The notes beneath the pieces are model-generated. The model saw only the letters and a list, made by a program, of their open reading frames with translations. It did not search any database and was not told where the DNA came from. Position numbers and translations under genes: made by a program. A stretch of DNA of 64,000 nucleotides from Taxillus chinensis (Eukaryota > Streptophyta > Magnoliopsida > Santalales > Loranthaceae): assembly GCA_023512835.1 (NCBI GenBank), contig CM042088.1, forward strand, positions 29,165,164 through 29,229,163, read 5' to 3'. Numbering within the stretch: the first letter of the stretch is position 1; every line of letters begins with the position of its first letter. Shown piece by piece: positions 11,717 through 24,430 of the stretch.

Positions 11717-12991
11717 TGTTGGATCAAACCCAGAATTTGGATAATGCTGATAAAGCCCTATGTAATTTAATCTGAGATCTTTTGTGTTTATTTGATCGTT
11801 GCAGAAGATATGTTATTAATCCAGAGATGCACTCGTGAGAGCAAAGCTAAGGACAGGATACATAATCCTGATCCGGACAAGAGTGAGTGTCGTCAAACAC
11901 TTGGTAAATAACCAAGTCATCAATACATACGGAATAAGGAACATTCGTGCGGACTAAGAACTTAAAAGCTACGTATTGATGCGGAATAAGGATCCGAGCC
12001 TTTATTCGCACGGAGTAAACAAACTAGATGCGGAGTAAGGAATCCAGACAACTTACTCATACGGAGTAAGGAAGCGCTAGTACGGAGTAAGCACTCCAAT
12101 CCCTTAGACTCGCCCAGAGTAAGGAACTTACATATGGAGTAAGGAACTTACATGCGGAGTAAGGAAGCACTGATACGGAATAAGTCATCCGACCTTTTAA
12201 GACTCGCCCGGAGTAAGGAACTTACATACGGAGTAAGGAATTTACATACGGAGTAAGGAACTTACATGCGGAGTAAGGAAGTGCTGGCACGGACTATGGA
12301 TTCCAGTACTAAACAGATACGGAGTAAGCAACCACTGACACGGAGTAAGGTTCCGAGCTTCATTAGCAACGGAGTAAGAAGAATTACACCTGACCAAGAA
12401 GATACTACTTCAACTCACCGCATTTAATGTTATCAGCTCGTGGCGTCCCGATGTAAGACAAATTTATTGAGAACCTGAAGAATCTTACACGTGGATCATC
12501 CGGATATGTGGACACAACCTCAATTGTATTTGGGAACTCACAAATGCACTTATACTCTTCAAACCCAAGATCTTGAGCTCCACAAACCGCAGCAGTCAAG
12601 GCAGAGAGATTACCGAGGAATAGTTAGTGCTGAACGCATTCCGGAACTACAAGTTCCAAGGTTGTCTCTTAGGAATGTTTGTATAAATATTCATATTTGT
12701 ATATTTGTAAAAGTGTGATAGAGTGTATAAGCCTGAATTAACCCTTTGTATGCACAAGAGCTCAAGAAAATATCAAGGCTAATGTGTGAATCCGTTTGTA
12801 AAACAGAGTGTAAGAGAGTTGCTTCTATTTTGTTGTAATTATCTCTTGATAATAAAACAAAATACTTCCACTATCTGGTTATCTTCCGCAGTGATTCTAT
12901 CACTTAACTAGATCAGTGCCGTGCCTTAAGAGATTAAAAAGAGTTTCGATAAGAGCCTATTCACCCCCCTCTAGGCTCCAAGGGACCATCA
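11717..12991 (+). repeat. 5' LTR of element K
   Basis: 1275 bp, beginning TGTTGGATC and ending GGGACCATCA. It carries about nineteen spaced copies of a CGGAGTAAGGA motif between 11930 and 12380. The last 300 bases contain a TATAAATA-type box at about 12681 and an AATAAAA signal near 12850, consistent with U3/R/U5 organisation. Confidence 0.95.
11930..12385 (+). repeat. CGGAGTAAGG motif array in the U3 of LTR K
   Basis: Roughly nineteen copies of (A/G)CGGAGTAAGGA, with variants CGGAATAAGG and CGGACTAAGA, recur every 15-40 bases. Several are followed by ACTTACAT, giving a unit near 20 bases. The same array lies at 23365-23825 in the 3' LTR. Position upstream of the putative TATA box suggests a promoter or enhancer role; that role is inferred. 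Confidence 0.85.
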
Positions 12992-12993
12992 AG

Positions 12994-13006
12994 TGGTATC
13001 GAGAGC
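12994..13006 (+). other. Primer-binding site of element K
   Basis: TGGTATCGAGAGC lies two bases after the LTR. It matches the usual TGGTATCAGAGC initiator-Met site except for an extra or changed base (TCGAGAGC in place of TCAGAGC). Confidence 0.8.
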
Positions 13007-13051
13007 GCCTATTTGTTCAAAAGTAGAGATCCCACTCTTTTACTCTAAGCA

Positions 13052-15219
13052 ATGGCCGAAGAAAGCAGTATGCTATTCAATACTCGCCTTAACTCCGGAG
13101 GTGCACAAGAGCCCATCCCAAATCAAAGCAGCAGTGAAAACGTCGACCCACCTCAACCTGCTGCTGCTGCCGCTCCTCAACCACGGAGTTCTGGTTTTAC
13201 ATTGATGAAACCGCCCAAATTCACACCTGAGCTTTTCTCCCAGTGGAAAGCTCGCATGAAGATGTTTATGGTATGCCATGATCATCTCATGTGGCCATGT
13301 CTTCATCAGGAGATTCCAATTCCGATGACTATCGGAGAACATGGAGTTAGGAGGCCAAAGACGGATCTTGAACTTACCAACGATGAAAGAGCCTGGCGAG
13401 GCGCTAGTGAAAAGGCTCTGGCTTATGTTACATCATCCTTGGATTCCGAGGCTTTCACGGACGTCCAGGGTTGCACGACAGCAAAAGCCGTTTGGGATAA
13501 ACTAACAATCCTCTATGAGGGGTGTCAGTCCCAAATGCAAAATGTGATATGTACTCTCAGGCAGAACTTTGAGAGTTTCAATCATAAACTAGGCGAATCA
13601 CTCAAAAGCATCTATCAGAGATTCGGCAAGCTCATTCTTGAGCTGAAGACTGTCAATGAGCATTATTCTCAATCTCAGATCAATGACAAGTTCTTTCGCT
13701 CCTTGCCGAATCGATACTACTCCAAACAACTCCGGATGCAATCGACAAAAACGCGCGGTATGTTCCCCTTGAAGAACTATATGGAGAGCTGCGGACTCAC
13801 GAAGTCAGGTTTAAGTACTCTGACCAGGATGAGAAAATAGCTCGGAAAGAAAAGGGGGTAGCTCTCAAAGCTACGGAATGTTTAAACATACTGAGGAATG
13901 ATGATACGGACATGTCCGAGAATTCTGACTCTGACGAGGAGGAGGAGATAGCTCTTCTCGTCAAATCCTTTGAGCGATTCCTACGGAAAAGCAGAAAAGG
14001 ATTCAGGAGACGCTCATCATCATCTTTCCAAAGGAAGGAGAGACCGGAGTCCAGTTCCCAGGAATGCTACAACTGTGGGAAAACCGGTCATTGGGCCAAG
14101 GAATGCAGATCCAAATCAAAAGTGGCCGAGAAAAGTGACAAGGTAACTCATCGCCGCTCCACCTCAGACAACAGCAAGAACAAGAGGAAGGCGTTCATGA
14201 CAAAGTACATCAGTGGCTCGGAAGAAGAGGAGGAATCCTCGGATGATGAGCCAACTCCTAAGTCGAACGTCTGCCTCATGGCAAACACTGAGGTACCTTC
14301 TATCTCTGAGCTCATGAGTCAATTAGAATCTCTTATTAGTGAACGTGATCATGAAAAGAATGAGAGACAAATAATTACTCAAATGTACAAAGATGTGGAA
14401 AGTCAGAATAAACGCCTTGAATTTTCTATCACTAGACTTGAAAAGGACATAGCTGACTTCAGAGGAAAAGAGGCTTGGTATCATGATCTAAGAGCTGAAA
14501 ATCATCTATTAAATACCAACCTAACAGGCCTAAAAGTTATTGTGAAACGACTCGAAAACAAACTGGAACAGGAAAGGAAAATACACTCCAAAACTAACCA
14601 ACTTATATCCTGTTAGTACATCTAAACCGTTGGATGGTTTCATTTCAGATGGCACCATAGTTTATGACTGTGGAGCAGAGGCTGTTACTGCACTTCCCAA
14701 AGCAGTAGCACCCATAACTAATGATGAAGGGAAGGCTGCTGTAGTTAAAGCCAAAACTGCAGACCCAAAAAGAAAGGAAAGGCTAAGGCTGACGCATCTA
14801 GGGCCAAGAGCGCGTCACCCAAACGCAATGGATTAGGCCATAGGGAACAGAGTAGAAAGTCTGTAAAATCTAAGAGACCTGTATCCCTTGTTTGTACTTC
14901 ACATTATAGTGTCTGTTCCATCTGTAGGGAAATGGGTCATTATCACTATGAATGTTGGAGTTTATCTGATAACTGGCTTTGTAATCAAATTCAATCCAAT
15001 AAAGATCAGTTTAATAAAAGGGTTTCTTCGAGCAAAACAAAATCTAAACCTCAAAGGAGTGTCTCTCCCAAGAAAACCCAAATAAAAGAAGCAGTTGAAA
15101 TTAACAAGATAAAGTCAACTTGGAGAGCTAAAAGTCCTAGCAAAATCAAATCCGAAACTGTTGACAATACTGCTGCTCTCTCTAACCGCCCGAAACAAGT
15201 TTGGGCACCAAAAGTGTAA
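13052..15219 (+). pseudogene. gag: Gag of element K (frameshifted)
   Basis: The ATG at 13052 opens 262 codons with a Pro/Ala-rich start and a UBN2/DUF4219 capsid region (WDKLTILYEG, FNHKLGESLKSIYQRF). The correct frame shifts at about 13750-13770 and continues through an acidic linker into a CX2CX4HX4C zinc knuckle at 14065-14106 (CYNCGKTGHWAKEC) and a coiled coil at 14280-14610. A second frame change near 14600 and another before 14900 are needed to reach a second knuckle at 14914-14955 (CSICREMGHYHYEC). Two separated knuckles are a Sirevirus Gag trait. As sequenced no continuous Gag can be made. Single-base assembly errors are an alternative explanation. Confidence 0.85.
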
Positions 15220-15252
15220 AGTGTTGTCTTTCAGGAGCATCTCTGGAATGCA

Positions 15253-18200
15253 TTGCCGGATCACTTGAAGTTAAAGATTAATCAAAGCAAGTGGATCCTC
15301 GATAGTGGATGCTCCGGACATATGACGGGTGATCAAACTCTGCTCGTAGAAGTTAATGAAAAACGAGGTCCATCCGTTTCATATGGTGACAACAGCAAAG
15401 GTAAGACTGTCGGGTATGGCACTTTAACTAACGGCTGTGTATCAATCACAAGAGTTGCACTAGTCGAAGGTTTGAAGCATAATTTGCTAAGTGTCAGTAA
15501 TTTATATGACAAAGGATTTACTGTTTCCTTTATGTCCAACTCCTGTACAGTAAGAGAAAACTTATCCGGAGATATTAAGTTATCCGGATCAAGAGATGGG
15601 GACATATACTCAGTGGTCTTAAGAAATAATTCTTCTGACCCTGTATGCTTCCTCACTAAAGCTTCAGATGAAGATAGTTGGTTATGGCACAAGCGATGCA
15701 CACATTTAAACTTTAAGACAATGTCTAAATTAGCGTCACTTGATCTTGTCACTGGTCTACCTAAACTCAAATTCTCCAGAGACACTCTCTGTCGAGAATG
15801 CCAACTGGGCAAACAGACCAAACATAGCTTTAAGAGCAAATCAGTTAATTCAATAACTGCTCCTCTACAACTTCTTCATATGGACCTATGTGGTCCTATA
15901 TCTGTTCCGTCACTAGTCAGGGCGAGATATACCCTAGTGGTTATCGATGATTTCACCAGATACACATAGGTGATGTTCCTGAAATCAAAGGATCAAACTT
16001 TTGAGCATCTAGTAGATCTCTTCAACTGGTTAAGCAACTCACAAGGACTGAGCATAAAGTGCATCAGGAGTGATCATGGTACAGAATTTGACTTTTCAGA
16101 AATGAGATCATATTGTTCGAACAGGGCATACAAAGATGACTTCTCTGCTCCCAGAACTCCACAACAAAATGGAGTAGCTGAGCGCAAGAATCGTACTTTA
16201 GTTGAAGCTGGTAGATCCATGTTAGTAGGGGCAACGCTTCCTCTCAGTCTATGGGCTGAAGTTGTGTCCACTGCCTGCTATGTTCAGAACAGAACTCTAA
16301 TAAATAAATCTACCATGAAAACACCCTATGAGATGTGGAGAGGACGAAAACCTTCAATTTCACATTTCAGAGCTTTTGGGTGTACTTGCTATATATTGAT
16401 AAATGGCAAAGAGACCTGGAATAAATTTGAACCAAAATCTAATGATGGGATTTTTGTCGGGTACTCATTACATAGCAAGGCTTATCGGGTCTTCAATAGA
16501 AAACTTTTTAAAGTTGAAGAATCTATCCATGTGACTTTTGATGAAGCTAACCTTGATTGGTCAAAAGTTGGTTCTTCAAGTTCTAATGTGCAGGTCATGG
16601 ACAGCAACGTCGATTATTCGAAGTTTATGAATGTTCCTGTTACACATCTTGACCAACCACGTGGCATCAGCGAAGCACAAAGAAATTATATGGACGATGC
16701 TACGGATGACTCGGACTCCGGACTACCATTTAGCTCCGGACATACTCCTACGAATACCCAAAATTCCGGAGCTCCTTCAAGTCCGTCCGGACTAGTTAAC
16801 ACTGAAAGAAATAGTGTTGAAGAACCATCTAGTTCAACCGTACCTTTCAATACGAAAACATCTAGTCCAGACGAAGCTCAACCAGCGGATACAACTGAAC
16901 CACCTAATCTGAAAGAGCTTCAAATTGTTCAAGATCATCCATCACATGCACAGAATTACAGATGGACCCGAAACCATCCCTCAGATCAAGTGATTGGTGA
17001 TCCTACTGTTGGTGTAAGAACAAGAGCAGCCACCTCCAACATGAGTCTTTACTCGTGTTTTCTATCTCAAATAGAACCAAAGGTGGTAGATGAAGCTCTT
17101 CAGGATTCAAATTGGATAGAAGCTATGCAAGAAGAGCTGAATCAATTTAAAAGAAATAATGTGTGGACCTTAGTACCAAGGCCTAAGTCTCAGCAAGTCA
17201 TTGGCGTTAAATGGGTGTTCCGGAACAAGCTTGATACGGATGGAATTGTAATCCGGAACAAAGCCAAACTAGTAGCCAAAGGATATCGTCAAGAAGAAGG
17301 AATAGACTATGATGAGACCTTTGCTCCAGTAGCAAGACTTGAGGCAATCCGGATGTTTCTGGCGTATGCTTCATATGAAAACTTCATAGTTTATCAAATG
17401 GACGTCAAGAGTGCATTCCTGAATGGAGATCTTCAAGAGGAGGTTTATGTAGAACAACCTTTCGGTTTCATTGAACCTAAAGCAGGATATCTAGTCTACA
17501 AACTTCGGAAAGCTTTATATGGTTTGAAGCAAGCTCCAAGAGCCTGGTACAACACATTGTCAGAATTCCTACTTGCTCACAACTTCCAAAAAGGGAAGAT
17601 TGACACCACCTTATTTCTACGAAAAGAGAAAGGGCACACTCTAATCGTACAAATATACGTGGATGATATCATTTTCGGATCAACAAATCCGAAGCTTTGT
17701 GAGGAGTTCGCTAAGTTGATGACAGGCAAGTTTGAGATGAGCATGATGGGAGAACTGTCCTACTTCCTCGGAATAGAAGTTAAACAATTGAAGGAAGGAA
17801 TCTTCATTAATCAAGCTAAGTACACTCGCGATCTTATTAAGAGGTTTGGTATGGAAGGTTCATCTCCCGTCAAAACTCCCATGCCTGTCAGTGCCAAGTT
17901 AGAACCTGATGTGGACGGCATATCAGTAAATGTGACTGACTACAAAGGGATAATAGGATCCTTGCTGTATCTCACAGCAAGTCGCCCGGACATTATGTTT
18001 GCAACTTGCATTTGTGCACGCTATTAGGCGAATCCCAAGGAGTCACATATGCTTCATGTTAAACGGATATTAAGGTATCTTAAGGGAACGATGAATTTGG
18101 GACTCTGGTACCCAAAGGAGTCAAACTTCACCTTATCCGGATACTCTGATGCCGACTTCCTGGATGTCGCATCGACAGGAAAGAGCACAAGTGGTACGTG

Positions 18201-18605
18201 TCGGTTTCTTGGAAACAGATTGATCTCATGGTTCGGTAAGAAGCGGAATTCCGTATCAACCTCTACTGCCGAGGCGGAATATATAGCTATCGGGAGTTCT
18301 TGCGCGCACAGCTACTCTGGATGCAAAGTCAACTTACTGACTACGGTTTCAACATGTCATCTATTCCACTCTACTGCGACAACACTAGTGCAATTGCTAT
18401 TAGCAACAATCCTGTCATGCACCCTAAGACGAAGCATATTGAGGTCAGGTATCACTTCATACGCGACCATGTTCTCAAACATCACATTTCACTGGAACAT
18501 GTTGCTACTGAAGATCAACTGGCAGACATACTTATAAAGCCCCTACCTGATGCAAGATTCTCTGAACTACTCTTCCGATTAGGTATGCTTGACTTCTTTG
18601 CATAG
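15253..18605 (+). pseudogene. pol: Pol of element K: protease, integrase, RT, RNase H
   Basis: Domain order is Copia. The aspartic protease has DSG at 15301-15309 (WILDSGCSGHMTG). A GAG-pre-integrase HHCC region follows (LWHKRCTHLN, CRECQLGKQTKHSF). The integrase core has [15 protein letters not shown] and [11 protein letters not shown] carrying the D,D,E residues. RT has the YVDD box at 17656-17667 and upstream KARLVAKGY- and [14 protein letters not shown] motifs. RNase H has YSDAD, STAEAEY and YCDNTSAI. Two in-frame TAG codons interrupt it, at 15967-15969 and 18025-18027, where related elements have Trp and Gln. A frameshift near 18300 moves the end of RNase H to another frame. It would have replicated and integrated the element but is now inactive as sequenced. 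Confidence 0.95.
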
Positions 18606-20281
18606 CTTCACATTTAAATTACCCAACAGTATACTTACTATCAGAACATGCATTGTGCTTTTATTGAAAGTGGAAGATACATACTGATTTTAATGCTGAT
18701 CATACTTACTGATTAACGGCTTCATGCTTCTGATATTAATATCAACTTCATTGTGGGAGGATGCTTGCGTTTCCCGACTGAAGTTGTTTAAGCTAACATG
18801 ATTAAAGTTTATATGATTTACCTCTTTATAGTTTCATGATCTTAATTTCCACTAATCACCACACGACAACAGCTTGCTCATTTAGATTACTCTATTAACA
18901 TGTATAGTTGAAGAAATGAAATGGGTTAGCTCGGAATGCCTGGTGGATGAATACTCAATCGCAGTCTGGTCAGCTTCTGAAGTATAGTTTTCTAATAAGA
19001 TAGACAGTGCTGAATTCTACAAACCGGAAATGTCAATCGAGAGGATTGCACAATCTCCGAGGGAGAAAATGCTTTATATATTATTCAGTAATACCCCCCG
19101 TATATGTCTCATGACCTCTTTCCTGGCTGTCTATTTGAGGGGGAGCTTTTCATTGAGAGGATTAAATGATCTATGGGGGAGCAGTAATGAACCCCTAATA
19201 TGTCTCAGATACTCCCTCCTCTAAACTTTTACTTCCGGATCTGACTAGACATGCTGTTTTGGATCAGAAAAGTGGCATGCTTGGATGTATTTTCTTTCTT
19301 CAACCATGCATTTTAATCGGCTAATCACCTGCTTACTTTTGACATGTGTTCGCTTCCACATTTTTCACTCATGAATCCTAAATTGGCCAAATCATATGAT
19401 CTTTAATTAATCTTAGCTATGTTGTTCAGCAAGACGGTTTCGCTATGTTGACCTATATGAACTTGTGTTTTATTATCTGACATATGCCCTGATTCAGTAA
19501 TATTGTTCATTCTCACGTATGTATATGTCTCTTACATCTCTGGAATGCATAAGTTCTGTTTCTCATTAGTTCGGATTATGTCGTTTTTCACTGACTATTT
19601 TCCCTAATCCGTACTAATCCTTGCCTGTTAAGCTTTTGTATTTTCAGTTCATTCTTCCTTTAGCTATAGGTTCAGATTCTCTTTGCAACCGTATCGATAA
19701 ATCTAGTCCATAGTATTGGATTTGAAGTGTTGTGGTACTTCTCTTCTCTTCGACTTATTGACTGCAAAGGAATCTACTTTACTCTCTCACCGAACTCTGT
19801 CTACTACGGACACGGTCTACCTTTTATCCGGATACTCTTCCTCGACTATTATTTACTCCGGATGATTGTCGGTTCATTCCTCCGAACTCCTGACACAGTC
19901 TAATTGCGACAATCCAAGTCTTCCTATATGTCGCGTGCTTTTGAGGAGGAATCATGATGATTCATTAAATGCAAATCTCGGGATGCACACACACTTCTCT
20001 GGATGGCAACCAGCTGTTACACTTATTTATTCATGCGGTCTCCACGACATCGTTTCATTCGGAGGCGCATCGATATCCAGACTAATGACATCAGCCTGTC
20101 AAGCGGGTCCCTGTTTCACTCGCCAATTCCTAGACCCGCTGACATTTGCGGACTCGGTCTTATATGTTCTGATCATTCCTGCAAAGCACGAGTATTGCTC
20201 ATTTCAAATCCCTAAACCTCTCGTTGCTCCTTCCATCGCCAAGACCTCACCTTTCCTCTCGTCCTTCAAATTTCATCTGCA
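18606..20281 (+). other. Spacer between pol and ORF3 in element K
   Basis: About 1.7 kb without a convincing protein. Purine-rich GGGGGAG tracts at about 19137-19146 and 19175-19182 resemble the polypurine tract before the 3' LTR. The hexamer TCCGGA and variants are frequent here and in the rest of the element. Confidence 0.6.
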
Positions 20282-23013
20282 ATGGCACCCAGAATCTCTC
20301 TTTCCGGCGTTAATCCTGGCCATCTGGTTGATTGGAGTGCTGTCTCTAATCCTTCGAATTGGTTTTTCCAGCTTCGCCCTCTCCTTGAAGCCTCGCATAT
20401 ACTCAACCTAATCTTCAATCCCGTCGATCTTCTTATCGACGACATCATTGAGTATTACCAACGGATTCGCTGCACCACCGATTCTATAATCTCCTATGTC
20501 CGCGGTGAATCCATCACCATCACTCCGGCCGTTCTCCGCGCTGCTCTCCACCTACCTCTTGGTGAACCACAGCACCCAAATGCCGATCCAATGGCGGCTT
20601 CTATGGGTTGCGCAAAGAAAGGCAAGGAATACAAGGTGAAATCCTTCCAAGGTCGCTATCGATGTATGGCGACCATCTTGAGTCGATGCTTACTGGCTCG
20701 CACATCCGCCCTCGACTCCGTTCCGTACGACCTTCTCCTAGCCATGTACGGCGTTTTTGAAGGTCTTCCGATGGATTGGGGGATGTTCTTGTTTCGGTTG
20801 CTGCAGAATGGTCCCAAGAACCGTTCCTTCGGGCGCATCTTCAGCATTGTCTTCCGGCATCTTAATCCGGACCATTTCGCCCGATATGATGCTGTTCCAT
20901 TTCCTCCGGCTTATTACCTTCGTTATCTTACACCGGATGGGAACATGACAGCCCACCGACCATCTGCAGCTCTCCGCATTCTCCCTGCCTCGGAACAACA
21001 AGGCAGTTCTGTTGGTGACCCCTCCGACAGCCAAGCCCCCACGTCAGTTCTGCACCCCGATCCTCCCGGATTCGGTCCGTTGCAGCACCTTCTCATTCTC
21101 GGGCCTCCCAGCACAGCGTTCGTGCCGACCCATCCGAGGTTGCGGGGCCATCTCAGCGCAGTGCCCCTAAAGCTGTTTCCTCAGCCCCCTCTGCTGTGGA
21201 TGTCCCCACTCCCTCCTCCTCCGCTGTTGCTGCCGTGGTTGATACCGCTGTTGCGGCCGCCACTGCTGATGTCCCGGCCTCTTCTCCGGAAGCCCCTTTG
21301 CCTCCCCTACCTCAACCCCGAGATTACCTTGACCATCTCTCCACCGACACCTTAACGGACCTATGGCTCCGTTTTAGCCTTGCCCACACCGCCTCCATTC
21401 CTGACAACGATCTCCGGGTGTTTTACACACGACATACCCAATCCCCGGAGACAATGATTATCTGGAACTTGGATCACGTCTTTCTTACGCCGGCCTCCAT
21501 TCCAGATTTGGCGTTCACTACTCCCTCCAGCCCAGTACATTCCGCCCGGGGTCCTTCTCCTGCTAAGGCTGGCCCCTCTTCTCCTACTGCCGCTATTCCC
21601 ATGGTTAACCTTTCTGGTCAAAGCGGGTCAGCTGCTCTGGATGCCTCTAATGCTCCGGATACCCCTTCTGCTGCTGCTGCTGCTGATACTCCTGCGGACT
21701 CCTCTGCCCAGCGCACTCCTGCTCCTGTTCATGCGGGGGAGTCCTCCAAAGCTCCGGAGTTGGTCCTTGGGCGTGCTTCCTTTGGCACGGTTCACTCCGA
21801 CGCTGTGCTCTCAGCCCAGCTGGACCGACACGCTCAGGCTCAAAGCGCCCAAATTTCCGCCATCGCCGCCAAGGTTGATGCCCTCGGCGCCCAACTCCTC
21901 TCCGCTCTCACTGACTCCTCCACTTCAATGGAGCAGAAAATGGATCTAGTCGCCTCGTCCGTTCATTCACTGTCTACCTCCTTCGCAGACCTAGCACACA
22001 CGATGGCTCGCCCTCCCGTTGCTTCCCGGCGATCTGCCAAACCGGGGGAGAAAGTGTCATCTGATCTTGCTCCTTCTGCACCACAACCATCTACTCGGGC
22101 TGAGAAGCGGCCTGCCACTTCAGTGCTTCAGGGAGTTCAAATTCCCAAACGAAGTCGCTTCTCTCAACCAAGCTCCTCTACTACAGCTCCGGCTCCTCCT
22201 CCATCCTCCTCATCCGCAGCCGACACCTTCCTCCCATCATATGCGGCGTTTGACCCTTCTGATGCGGATGGAAGTGTTCGCAAAGCAATGAAGTCCTATG
22301 CAGCGTCTTCTGCTGAGAGAAGATGTCTTTCTGAAATGTACCCTTTCTCCCCGGACGACATTCAGACTCTTTGTTTGGAGAAAGGACTATTTACTATAGA
22401 AGACATTGACAACTTCTCGAGGGCTGCTAAAATGGAGATGAGGCTGTTTCCATCTCTATACAAGGACGGGCACTTGTTTGAAGTTCTGCCGTGTTGGAAT
22501 GAAGGCTATCTTCCCAGTGTGGATCTAATTCAGTCCTTCATCGACGGAACTGCTGAGGATAGCAAGCCATGGAAAACTCTCTCAACTATCCTCATTCCGT
22601 ACCAGATCATGTCGCCACACTTCATGATGGCTGTCTTCATGATTCAGTCCAAGCAAATGATTCTCATTGATTACCATCAGATAGTGGAGCATTTTGTAAG
22701 AAAGAATCAATGGGAGCCACTGTGTCTCAGGCTGACTGAAGCTGTGAAGAAAGCTGGTTTATATGAAGAGTTGGGCATCACACCCTTGGGTCCAACTGAG
22801 AAGTCAAGGCAACATTCCGGGGCAAGAAGCAAGTGCCACAACAACCAGGATGGAGATAGTCATGGGGCCTTTGTTTGTTACTTCATCAAGTCATTTTTGA
22901 CTGTGGACAAATCGTGGAGCCAACACACTACTTATACGATGAAGCAGACAATGGAGCTTAGAGAAAAGGCAGCAACTATGATCTTTAAGTATAGTAAGCC
23001 TTATGCACCTTAG
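20282..23013 (+). pseudogene. Third ORF (envelope-position protein) of element K
   Basis: The ATG at 20282 opens a protein whose first about 220 residues look like the plant transposon/mobile-type domain (IISYVRGESITITPAVL pattern). A frame change is needed between about 21000 and 21200, after which reading continues from an Ala/Pro/Ser-rich middle to the stop at 23011-23013. The last about 170 residues resemble a Ulp1/C48 cysteine peptidase: His at 22618 (PHFMMAVF), Asp at 22669 (ILIDYH, 17 residues later) and GDSHGAFVC at 22852-22878, where the catalytic Cys position holds His. No signal peptide or clear membrane span is visible, so an envelope role is not supported by sequence. Sirevirus elements often carry an unrelated-looking extra ORF here. 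Confidence 0.75.
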
Positions 23014-23142
23014 TGAAAATCTTGTATTAAGGCTGAATTGTACTTAGTTGTTGATAAATGAAATTGGTTGTGATGCGTATTCTGTATGTTATCTTTTTGC
23101 ACTGCTTACCAGATCAAATTACAAAGGGTTTGGGCATATCCA

Positions 23143-23156
23143 TAATTGGGGGAGAT
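23143..23156 (+). other. Polypurine tract of element K
   Basis: AATTGGGGGAGAT immediately precedes the 3' LTR at 23157. This is the expected plus-strand primer, and its GGGGGAGAT core is the same as that of the related element at 62910-62920. Confidence 0.9.
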
Positions 23157-24430
23157 TGTTGGATCAAACCCAGAATTTGGATAATGCTGATAAAGCCCTA
23201 TGTAATTTAATCTGAGATCTTTTGTGTTTATTTGATCGTTGCAGAAGATATGTTATTAATCCGGAGATGCACTCGTGAGAGCAAAGCTAAGGACAGGATA
23301 CATAATCCTGATCCGGACAAGAGTGAGTGTCGTCAAACACTTGGTAAATAACCAAGTCATCAATACATACGGAATAAGGAACATTCGTGCGGACTAAGAA
23401 CTTAAAAGCTACGTATTGATGCGGAATAAGGATCCGAGCCTTTATTCGCACGGAGTAAACAAACTAGATGCGGAGTAAGGAATCCGGACAACTTACTCAT
23501 ACGGAGTAAGGAAGCGCTAGTACGGAGTAAGCACTCCGATCCCTTAGACTCGCCCAGAGTAAGGAACTTACATACGGAGTAAGGAACTTACATGCGGAGT
23601 AAGGAAGCACTGATACGGAATAAGTCATCCGACCTTTTAAGACTCGCCCGGAGTAAGGAACTTACATACGGAGTAAGGAATTTACATACGAAGTAAGGAA
23701 CTTACATGCGGAGTAAGGAAGCCGGCACGGACTAAGGATTCCAGATCTTAAACAGATACGGAGTAAGCAACCACTGACACGGAGTAAGGTTCCGAGCTTC
23801 ATTAGCAACGGAGTAAGGAGAATTACACCGGACCAAGAAGATACTACTTCAACTCACCGCATTTAATGTTATCAGCTCGTGGCGTCCCGATGTAAGACAA
23901 ATTTATTGAGAACCTGAAGAATCTTACACGTGGATCATCCAAATATGTGGACACAACCTCAATTGTATTTGGGAACTCACAAATGCACTTATACTCTTCA
24001 AACCCAAGATCTTGAGCTCCACAAACCGCAGCAGTCAAGGCAGAGAGATTACCGAGGAATAGTTAGTGCTGAACGCATTCCGGAACTACAAGTTCCAAGG
24101 TTGTCTCTTAGGAATGTTTGTATAAATATTCATATTTGTATATTTGTAAAAGTGTGATAGAGTGTATAAGCCTGAATTAACCCTTTGTATGCACAAGAGC
24201 TCAAGAAAATATCAAGGCAAGTGTGTGAATCCGTTTGTAAAACAGAGTGTAAGAGAGTTGCTTCTATTTTGTTGTAATTATCTCTTGATAATAAAACAAA
24301 ATACTTCCACTATCTGGTTATCTTCCGCAGTGATTCTATCACTTAACTAGATCAGTGTCGTGCCTTAAGAGATTAAAAAGAGTTTCGATAAGAGCCTATT
24401 CACTCCCCTCTAGGCTCCAAGGGACCATCA
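23157..24430 (+). repeat. 3' LTR of element K
   Basis: 1274 bp, colinear with the 5' LTR and ending GGGACCATCA, followed by the ATTCC duplication. Most differences from the 5' LTR are G/A or C/T changes, several at CCGGA words, plus a few small indels near 23720-23750. Confidence 0.95.

Larger units (their letters stand above)
11717..24430 (+). mobile_element. Complete Copia/Sirevirus-type LTR retrotransposon K (12.7 kb)
   Basis: Two near-identical LTRs (11717-12991 and 23157-24430), both TG...CA, are flanked by an exact 5-bp duplication ATTCC (11712-11716 and 24431-24435). Gene order is LTR, primer site, gag with two zinc knuckles, protease, integrase, RT, RNase H, a third ORF, polypurine tract, LTR. 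Integrase before RT defines Copia. The large size, the second knuckle and the extra ORF after pol are typical of the Sirevirus (SIRE/Maximus) lineage. By eye the LTRs differ at roughly 15-20 positions in 1275, so the insertion is recent. Several stops and frameshifts make this copy non-autonomous as sequenced. Confidence 0.95.

Noticed and set aside
19866..20411. 181-codon frame overlapping the start of ORF3 in element K
   Set aside because: It overlaps the better-supported ORF3 in another frame and has no recognisable domain.
20656..22291. Several frames on both strands inside ORF3
   Set aside because: They are shadows of the C-rich ORF3 sequence.
20282..23013. True envelope glycoprotein in ORF3
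   Set aside because: No signal peptide, transmembrane segment or fusion peptide is visible; only its position after pol recalls an envelope gene.
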